DNA of 20,473 nucleotides from CAKZSB01 sp964646405 (GTDB lineage Bacteria > Pseudomonadota > Gammaproteobacteria > Granulosicoccales > Granulosicoccaceae). Below the pieces are notes generated by a model that saw only the letters and a list, made by a program, of their open reading frames with translations, was not told the DNA's origin and searched no databases. The DNA lies in NCBI GenBank assembly GCA_964646405.1, contig CAZYDV010000077.1, positions 1 to 20,473 on the forward strand. Reading direction: 5' to 3'. A program made the translations under genes and the position numbers. Below, in pieces: positions 15,780 to 20,473 of the stretch (its first letter is position 1; each line of letters begins with the position of its first letter).

Positions 15780-16442
15780 TCAGCCGATCATCGACGACAG
15801 CTTCTGGGCAAACTCATCGACATCAAAATAGAATGGTCCCAGGCCGCCCTGATAGGCGATTTTGCCATCGCTGCCGACGATATACAGTCGGTCGGGCCAG
15901 GAGATATATTTTTCCTCTGCGTCGTTGTCCATGTCATCGAGCAACATCGGAAACGTGAAGTTGTAACGCAGCATGCACACCGAGGCGACTTCCGCGCGCT
16001 CGTCTGCCGTTTCGGGCTGGGTGTGAATGATGCCGTCTTCAAGGTTTCGAATAACCTGATCTTCTCCGTCGGCATGCGCCTCACGAATATAGACGCCGAA
16101 AAACTTCGCCTTGTCACCAAATGACTTTGCCAGTTCATCGAGGCGCACGGCCCCGTCTCTGAACGGTGGTCAGGTGTAGGAGCCGAAAACCAGCCCGATC
16201 GGTTTGCCAAAGTGCGATGACAGACGCGTCATCTCACCGGTTCGATTGCCGCGCGCATCCAGCAGTTCGAGTTCGAAGTCTGGCGCCGGGTCACCGACCT
16301 TGGGGGCCTTCTCCTGATCCCGGACAATTCTGGCCTCGATGAACTTGCGCAGTTGGTCGCGGGTTTTGCCACGCGTGTCCAGCCATTCCTGGGATGCATT
16401 TTGAACCACATTCTCGAATTTGTCTGGCAGCTTTATCGCCAT
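15780..16442 (-). CDS. Iodothyronine-deiodinase-family selenoprotein (Sec encoded by in-frame TGA)
   Basis: This is a thioredoxin-fold protein of the deiodinase family, 220 residues if the TGA at 16172-16170 is read as selenocysteine (residue 91). The sequence around it is GLVFGSYT-Sec-PPFRDGAV, matching the FGS(C/A)T-U-P(P/S)F active site of vertebrate deiodinases. Downstream, the frame continues with FFGVYIREAHADGED, where His123 corresponds to the catalytic His of YIEEAH in deiodinases, and WPDRLYIVGSDGKIAYQGG, where deiodinases have PERLY and a GKGP-like turn. Homology is seamless on both sides of the TGA. The ATG at 16442 has AGAGGA about 9 bases upstream. Bacterial members are thought to be thiol- or peroxide-linked reductases or dehalogenases; the substrate is unknown. 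It lies 146 bp downstream of the dioxygenase-like gene on the same strand. An automatic caller would split it into two proteins. Confidence 0.88.
16133..16164 (-). promoter_or_regulatory. Candidate bacterial SECIS element
   Basis: Five bases after the TGA, the mRNA can fold with an outer stem GUUCA/UGAAC, an internal loop (GAGAC on one side, GA on the other) and an inner stem GGGGC/GCCUC closed by the loop CGUGC, which contains the GU expected in bacterial SECIS loops. The apical loop begins 20 bases after the UGA, within the usual spacing. Folding was done by eye only. Confidence 0.6.
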
Positions 16443-16459
16443 ATTGGTTGATCCTCTGT

Positions 16460-16481
16460 GCAGATCGCGAGTTCGATCTGC
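16460..16481 (-). promoter_or_regulatory. Leader hairpin upstream of the selenoprotein gene
   Basis: GCAGATCG-(6)-CGATCTGC is a perfect 8 bp stem ending 17 bases before the ATG and just upstream of the ribosome-binding site. It could affect translation or message stability. It shares its GCAGATC/GATCTGC ends with the hairpin beyond the 3' end of the same gene. Confidence 0.45.
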
Positions 16482-16496
16482 CCACGAGTTTAAGTA

Positions 16497-16510
16497 TTTG
16501 GGATCCACAA
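16497..16510. promoter_or_regulatory. GntR/FCD operator candidate, site 3
   Basis: TTTGGGATCCACAA keeps the TTNNGGATCCNNAA pattern and lies 55-68 bp upstream of the selenoprotein start. Its left half is identical to site 1. Confidence 0.5.
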
Positions 16511-16559
16511 ATCCACCAATCAGGCAAAGTGTATTGAGATAAGGCCCGATCAGCTTGTG

Positions 16560-16573
16560 TTTTGGATCCCGAA
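16560..16573. promoter_or_regulatory. GntR/FCD operator candidate, site 4
   Basis: TTTTGGATCCCGAA follows the same pattern, centred 63 bp from site 3 and just downstream of the dioxygenase stop codon. The pair mimics the spacing of sites 1 and 2. Confidence 0.48.
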
Positions 16574-16588
16574 TGCGATTGATCTTTG

Positions 16589-17404
16589 TCAGCCGGGTAC
16601 CGCCAGGTCGAGCGTTGCGAGCAGCTGACCGGCACGCTCCTGTACGCGCATGATTGGAAAACCGGTTGATTTGGTTGACCGGCTGATCGGGCGAGGATCA
16701 GAGTAGGGCGCGGTTTGCATGACTCGTTGATTGAAGGATTCGGGCAGGTTGGCCTGCGTGGTCATCAGGTTCTTGCCGTTGACATGCGCCTTCATGTGAA
16801 TATGGATTGGCTGGCCCCAGTAGAAGCCTGGATAGACCGTATCGAACTCTGCAATACCATCCTGATCGGTGAGCAGCGCCCCCCGGCAAAAGCGCGTCTC
16901 GACATCGGGCTTGATGTGGCCGAACAGGATCGCTCTGGCCATTGGAGGGCGCTCGTTCGGGCCGTTGCTGTAACCAGAGTAGTACCCCGTCGCATTGCAG
17001 GCCCAGATGTCGACCACCCCCTGTGGAATCGGATCGCAGTTTTGATCAACCAGTCGCATCGCCACGGTCAGTGGCTGTCCGGCCTGGCCTGCGGCGATGT
17101 CGCGCCCAATGGCCGGCGCGCAGGTGAAGTAGGGGCCTTCGAAGCTGTCTTCGACCATCTGGCATTGATTATCACCAAAATCCCCTGGCGCCGACATTCT
17201 GCTCGTAACGTCGGAGATCGGCAGTGCGGCGTTGTCGCAGGTCTGTTTGCCTCGAAAGGTTTTCGCAACAACGCCGCGGTTCGGTCCCACGCCGTCCTGC
17301 GCCGCCACGGTTCGGCCGGCCGTACAGGCACCCAGCGCCGCACCGGTTGCGAGTATCAGTGATTGTCGACGGTTCATTATTAGTGGAGAGCTCTTGTTGC
17401 TCAT
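16589..17404 (-). CDS. Exported intradiol ring-cleavage dioxygenase-like protein
   Basis: The intradiol dioxygenase family cleaves catechols between the two hydroxyls using Fe(III). This protein has 271 residues. The N-terminus carries NRRQSL at residues 11-16 (Tat-like) followed by a hydrophobic stretch and LGAC (24-27), which can serve as a lipobox, so it is probably an exported lipoprotein. The fold core includes SFEGPYFTC, then VDIWACNATGYYSGY, then YPGFYWGQPIHIHMKAHV. Likely iron ligands are Tyr142, Tyr195, His201 and His203, all present. Classical catechol dioxygenases are cytoplasmic, so an exported version is less usual, though known. The start overlaps the stop of the upstream membrane protein (ATGA), showing coupling; an alternative ATG is at 17377. 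The substrate is unknown. Confidence 0.87.
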   Translation of the reverse strand: MSNKSSPLIMNRRQSLILATGAALGACTAGRTVAAQDGVGPNRGVVAKTFRGKQTCDNAALPISDVTSRMSAPGDFGDNQCQMVEDSFEGPYFTCAPAIGRDIAAGQAGQPLTVAMRLVDQNCDPIPQGVVDIWACNATGYYSGYSNGPNERPPMARAILFGHIKPDVETRFCRGALLTDQDGIAEFDTVYPGFYWGQPIHIHMKAHVNGKNLMTTQANLPESFNQRVMQTAPYSDPRPISRSTKSTGFPIMRVQERAGQLLATLDLAVPG

Positions 17405-18009
17405 GATGTCTGTCCCTGTTTCGTTGCGTCTGTAGTTGCCTTTTGCGCACGCTGTGCATAAATGCGGTAGAGTTCAAGTGCCGCCAGTGGAATAAAGTGC
17501 ACCAGCGCCGGGCCGAAGTTGTTGTGAACGAAAATCCAGTGCATAAGTGTCAGCACCGCAGCGGGATAGACCAGGCGTTGCAATTGTTTCCAGCGCCGGC
17601 GCAAAAAACGCTGACTCGCATCGTTAGATGTCATTGCCAGCGGTACAAAAATCGCAAATGCCAGCCAACCGGTCCAGATCCCCAGTTCCAGAAACTCGCC
17701 CAGTATGGTGCTGACAGACAAGCCTGAATCCAGCAGGTAGAAAACCGTATGAAGTAACGCATAGCCGAATGCGGCGACGCCGAAGTAGCGACGATTGCGA
17801 ACCAGCCAGTGCGGCCACTGGCTATTGCTGAACAGTAGTTTCAGCGGCGTTGCCAGCATTGCGACGATCATCATTCTGGCGCTGAACTCGCCCGTGCCGT
17901 GTAACAGATCACCGGCTGAGGTCGGATCGTTCACAAAGCGATTTAACATGGCGATGGCCGGAAGCGCCAGCAACAGCCAGAGAAAGTACCTGGATTTCAG
18001 AATAAACAT
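17401..18009 (-). CDS. MsrQ/YedZ-like heme-binding membrane protein (ferric reductase-like domain)
   Basis: This integral membrane b-type heme protein has 202 residues and about six transmembrane segments. Family features are LLHGTGEF (His37), RNRRYFGVAAFGYALLHTVF (His87) and RRRWKQLQRLVYPAAVL followed by TLMHW (His157) and VHNN (His162). In MsrPQ this protein passes quinol electrons to periplasmic MsrP. No msrP gene is adjacent here. Its partner by position is the exported dioxygenase-like protein, whose start overlaps its stop by ATGA. That suggests electron delivery to, or redox maintenance of, an exported enzyme, which is an inference. The start at 18009 has AGGA about 13 bases upstream, which is weak. 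The family is confident; the name MsrQ should not be taken to imply methionine sulfoxide repair. Confidence 0.87.
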   Translation of the reverse strand: MFILKSRYFLWLLLALPAIAMLNRFVNDPTSAGDLLHGTGEFSARMMIVAMLATPLKLLFSNSQWPHWLVRNRRYFGVAAFGYALLHTVFYLLDSGLSVSTILGEFLELGIWTGWLAFAIFVPLAMTSNDASQRFLRRRWKQLQRLVYPAAVLTLMHWIFVHNNFGPALVHFIPLAALELYRIYAQRAQKATTDATKQGQTS

Positions 18010-18327
18010 GGGGCGAGCTGTCCTGATGCGTATTGTGTGGTGCGGGAGTCCGTGCGCAAATCACCAGCGACTACCAACGCGCTGCGATTGGGATCGTCGT
18101 CGATCATTCTGACCTCGTTTATACAAAGCGACACCTGTCAATTGATCGACAATCGCACCCGTGATACTGATTTCTGCCGCGCAGAATCCCTCGTTTTCGA
18201 ATCTTTGGTATGGTGTTATTGTCGGCAACAGCGGGGAGAAGTTCTTTGCGACAAAGTGACAGGTTGTAACCGCTTGTAACAGTCGGAGGGAGGGCGACAT
18301 CCGCCCGTAGCTGCTGATCTCGATTTC
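18010..18327. other. Intergenic region without a gene
   Basis: About 320 bp lies between the MsrQ-like start and the second DmdA-like stop. It should hold the promoter of the MsrQ-like/dioxygenase pair. On the minus strand TTGACA and TATAAA both occur near 18120-18140 but only 12 bases apart, so this is not a standard sigma70 promoter. No GGATCC-type operator copy was found here. Confidence 0.45.
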
Positions 18328-18361
18328 GAAAGACCTCAGGCTATGTCGCGTGAGGTCTTCA
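18328..18361 (-). terminator. Rho-independent-like terminator after the second DmdA-like gene
   Basis: Directly after the TGA, AGACCTCA-(12)-TGAGGTCT forms a perfect 8 bp stem, extendable by an A-T pair, followed by TTCG on the minus strand. Position and short T-run fit a modest intrinsic terminator. Confidence 0.6.
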
Positions 18362-19501
18362 GCCGCTGGCGAGTGTCTTGGACGGGTCATAGAACGGCCG
18401 GGCGGTAACCGTCCCTGGCACGATGTCAGCACCAGTCACCACTTCAACTTCAGTGTCTATTGCTGCGTGTGCGACCTGCAGCATCGCCAGTGCGATATTC
18501 TGCTTGAGCCGCGGCGAGTAAATGGCTGAGGTGACTTTTCCAATCACAGCGCCGGCACGCGTGATGTTCCAGAATGTAGTATTTGGACCCTTTAGTGGCG
18601 GGGCGTCGATAATCAGGCCAACCTGTCGGCGGCTGACACCCTCTGCTTTTATTCGTTGCAATGCTGCCTTGCCAATAAAGTTGGCGTCCATGTCAAGATT
18701 GACCAGGCGATCGAGACCGAGCTCAAACGGATTGGTGTGGATGTCAGCGTCGGCATGGTAAGACAACATCCCGCCCTCGATGCGCCGAATGGAAGATGTG
18801 TGCCCGGGCTTCAATCCCATCGGCTCGCCCGCGGCCATGATCTTCTCCCATAGCTCGTCGCCGCGAGTGCCATCGCGCAGATACAGCTCGTATCCCAGTT
18901 CACTCGACCAGCCAGTGCGTGAGACGATCAACGGAATCCCGTCGAGGTCGAGCTCGCGCAACCAGTAGTAGCGCAGGTCTGCAATCGTTTGGCCGAACAG
19001 CGCCTGCATCACATCGCCGGAGCGGGGGCCCTGCAACTGCAGCGGCGATACATCCGGCTCGCGAATAGTCACATCCATGCCGGCGTTGACCGCAACCCCC
19101 TGAGCCCACAACAAAATGTCGCTGTCGGCAAGCGAGATCCAGAAGTGGTTCTCGGCCAGTCGCAGCAGCACCGGATCGTTTAACAGCCCACCATCGGCAT
19201 TGGTGATCAGGATGTACTTGCATTGACCGACCGCCATCTGCGACAGATCGCGGGGCGTCAACAGCTGAGTGAACCGGGCGGCGTCGGGGCCGGTGATCTC
19301 TACCTGCCGTTCGACTGCGACATCGCACAGAATCGCCTCATTGACGAGATTCCAGAAATTCTGTTCTGGATCGCCAAAGTCGCGCGGAATGTACATGTGG
19401 TTGTAGACGGAAAACGCTTTCGCACCCCAGCGCACGGTGGCGGCGAAGTAGGGTGATTTGCGAATTTGCGTGCCGAAGCCGAAATCATCTGGTTGTGGCA
19501 T
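18359..19501 (-). CDS. DmdA-like GcvT-family demethylase, second paralogue
   Basis: This folate-dependent aminomethyltransferase/demethylase-family protein has 380 residues. Blocks in order are YNHMYIPRDFGDPEQNFW (33-50), CDVAVERQVEITGPDAARF (59-77), LLNDPVLLRLAENHFWISLA (106-125), EPDVSPLQLQGPRSGDVM (148-165), TGWSSELGYELYL (196-208), RRIEGGMLSYHADAD (about 236-250) and NPFELGLDRLV. It shares the family plan with the gene at 2030-3133 but differs in the key block: TGWSSELGYELYL instead of SGYSGQGGFELYL. It therefore probably uses a different methyl donor and is less likely to be a true DMSP demethylase. The ATG at 19501 has a weak AGG 8 bases upstream. It is divergent from a HisC-like aminotransferase. 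Confidence 0.87.
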   Translation of the reverse strand: MPQPDDFGFGTQIRKSPYFAATVRWGAKAFSVYNHMYIPRDFGDPEQNFWNLVNEAILCDVAVERQVEITGPDAARFTQLLTPRDLSQMAVGQCKYILITNADGGLLNDPVLLRLAENHFWISLADSDILLWAQGVAVNAGMDVTIREPDVSPLQLQGPRSGDVMQALFGQTIADLRYYWLRELDLDGIPLIVSRTGWSSELGYELYLRDGTRGDELWEKIMAAGEPMGLKPGHTSSIRRIEGGMLSYHADADIHTNPFELGLDRLVNLDMDANFIGKAALQRIKAEGVSRRQVGLIIDAPPLKGPNTTFWNITRAGAVIGKVTSAIYSPRLKQNIALAMLQVAHAAIDTEVEVVTGADIVPGTVTARPFYDPSKTLASG

Positions 19502-19642
19502 AGCTTAGCCTGGCGTGTTCTTGAAGGGCGAGCATTTCGCGCAGTGTAGCGGACGGCTTGGGGCGACGCTGTCAACAAATATTTGCGGTTCCAGTCGTGA
19601 TCAGCAAACTGTATCGTATCCGGATTGTTCTTTGAGAATCCC

Positions 19643-20473
19643 ATGAACGACACATCCGCCAATCCGTTGCGATCCAACTTCAGAGCCCAGCCGTTCTGGA
19701 ACCCGACTCACATTCCGGCCCATGAGGTTGGGCAGCCTATCGCGCGGATGGATTTGAATGAATGTCCGTTCCCGCCGTCGCCGAAAGTAATCGCTGCCAT
19801 CACGGCGGCCGCCAGCGGCCTGAATCGCTACCCCGATGGTACCTGCCCGACACTGACCCAGGTGCTCTCGAAACGACTCGATGTGCCCGCAGAACAGCTG
19901 TGTTACGGCGGCGGCAGCACCCAGTTGCTGACGTCTATCGCCGAAATCTCGGTCGCCCCGGGTGATGAGCTGCTGTCACCTGAACTCATCTGGAGGCGTT
20001 TCTCCGGTGTGTTCAATGTGGTGGCCGCCAGGCATGTCAGCGTACCCAATCGCCCCGATGGCGGGATCGATATCGAGCCACTACTGGCGGCGATCAGCAA
20101 CCAGACGCGGCTTTTGGTGGTGCTGACGCCAAACAACCCGACGGGCATGATGCTCTCGCCAGCGGAACTCCTTCGGCTGGCCGAACAGACACCTGATAAC
20201 GTTCTGTTGTTCATCGATGAGGCCTATTTCGAATTTGCCGCTCATGCCGGTGGGGCCGATGCGGTAGAAATACTAAAAAACCGCAAAGGGCCCTGGGTTG
20301 TCACGCGAACGTTTTCCAAAGCCTATGCACTGGCCGGTCTGCGCCTGGGCTACGCGGTTTGCAGCAGCGAGGAAATCGCCAACGCGCTGCGGCTGGTGAC
20401 CAGCACCTTTAATCTCACCGGGGTTGCGGAAGCTGCCGTGCTCGCGGCGCTCGAAGATACCGACTACACCAAT
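19643..20473 (+). CDS. HisC-like PLP aminotransferase, N-terminal part (cut by window edge)
   Basis: This class I/II fold aminotransferase resembles histidinol-phosphate aminotransferase. The visible 277 residues run to the window end without a stop. PLP-site motifs are GGGSTQLL (89-96, phosphate side), LTPNNPTG (161-168, Asn164), FIDEAYFEF (190-198, Asp192) and TFSKAYALAGLRLGYA (223-238, with the Schiff-base Lys226). An N-terminal MDLNECPFPPSP replaces the LNxNENP typical of biosynthetic HisC. No other histidine genes are near, so a catabolic or specialised transamination is possible. The start is an ATG at 19643 after TTTGAGAATCCC (GAGA about 6 bases upstream). The gene is divergent from the second DmdA-like gene across 141 bp. 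Confidence 0.85.
   Translation, partial: MNDTSANPLRSNFRAQPFWNPTHIPAHEVGQPIARMDLNECPFPPSPKVIAAITAAASGLNRYPDGTCPTLTQVLSKRLDVPAEQLCYGGGSTQLLTSIAEISVAPGDELLSPELIWRRFSGVFNVVAARHVSVPNRPDGGIDIEPLLAAISNQTRLLVVLTPNNPTGMMLSPAELLRLAEQTPDNVLLFIDEAYFEFAAHAGGADAVEILKNRKGPWVVTRTFSKAYALAGLRLGYAVCSSEEIANALRLVTSTFNLTGVAEAAVLAALEDTDYTN

Noticed and set aside
16149..16172. Two separate genes or a nonsense pseudogene instead of one selenoprotein
   Set aside because: Homology is continuous across the TGA, the TGA falls exactly on the known Sec position of deiodinases, and no other damage is seen.
18061..18432. Minus-strand 123-codon frame between the MsrQ-like and second DmdA-like genes
   Set aside because: It overlaps the end of the DmdA-like gene and its terminator hairpin, and has no recognisable homology or ribosome-binding site.
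1..20473. CRISPR array, tRNA, rRNA, insertion sequence or phage gene
   Set aside because: No direct-repeat array, cloverleaf-like gene, transposase or terminal-repeat structure was seen on either strand.

Overview
The window looks like a catabolic and accessory region of a marine-type proteobacterium, probably a gammaproteobacterium, although nothing in it fixes the taxonomy. No rRNA, tRNA, CRISPR array, phage gene or transposase was found. The gene content is typical of heterotrophs that use methylated osmolytes and organic acids: choline sulfatase, two DmdA/GcvT-type demethylases, two Rieske oxygenases, a TAXI-type TRAP transporter, a 2-oxoglutarate oxygenase and a GST. Base composition is fairly even and GC-rich.

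Layout. (1) 1-3133: a GbcA/CntA-like Rieske oxygenase and a choline sulfatase (cut by the window edge) form a minus-strand operon, divergent from a DmdA-like demethylase. (2) 3134-4047: two decayed genes in tandem, the C-terminal half of a MetE-like methyltransferase and the C-terminal part of a LysR regulator. (3) 4117-6937: a DUF1330 protein and a large exported beta-propeller protein. (4) 7088-9087: a PanB-like protein with an altered metal site, coupled to a VanA-like Rieske oxygenase. (5) 9187-10784: a BesD/HalD-like 2OG-Fe oxygenase, divergent from a GST gene interrupted by an in-frame TGA. (6) 10986-15488: a GntR/FCD regulator divergent from a TAXI-TRAP binding protein and a fused permease. 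(7) 15780-18009: a minus-strand set of an MsrQ/YedZ-like heme membrane protein, an exported intradiol-dioxygenase-like protein and an iodothyronine-deiodinase-family selenoprotein. (8) 18359-20473: a second DmdA-like protein divergent from a HisC-like aminotransferase (cut by the window edge).

The strongest observation is the selenoprotein. Two minus-strand reading frames that look separate join in one frame across a single TGA, inside a match to the deiodinase active site (FGSYT-TGA-PPF). A plausible bacterial SECIS hairpin follows the TGA. The second strong observation links it to the transporter. Near-palindromes of the form TTNNGGATCCNNAA occur four times in the window, all between genes. 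Two lie at the GntR/TRAP divergent promoter and two lie upstream of the selenoprotein gene, and both pairs are spaced 62-63 bp centre to centre. I infer one GntR/FCD regulon coupling uptake of an unknown, possibly aromatic or halogenated, organic acid to an exported dioxygenase, a membrane heme protein and a Sec-dependent reductase. The substrate is unknown and no selA, selB or tRNA-Sec gene is visible here.
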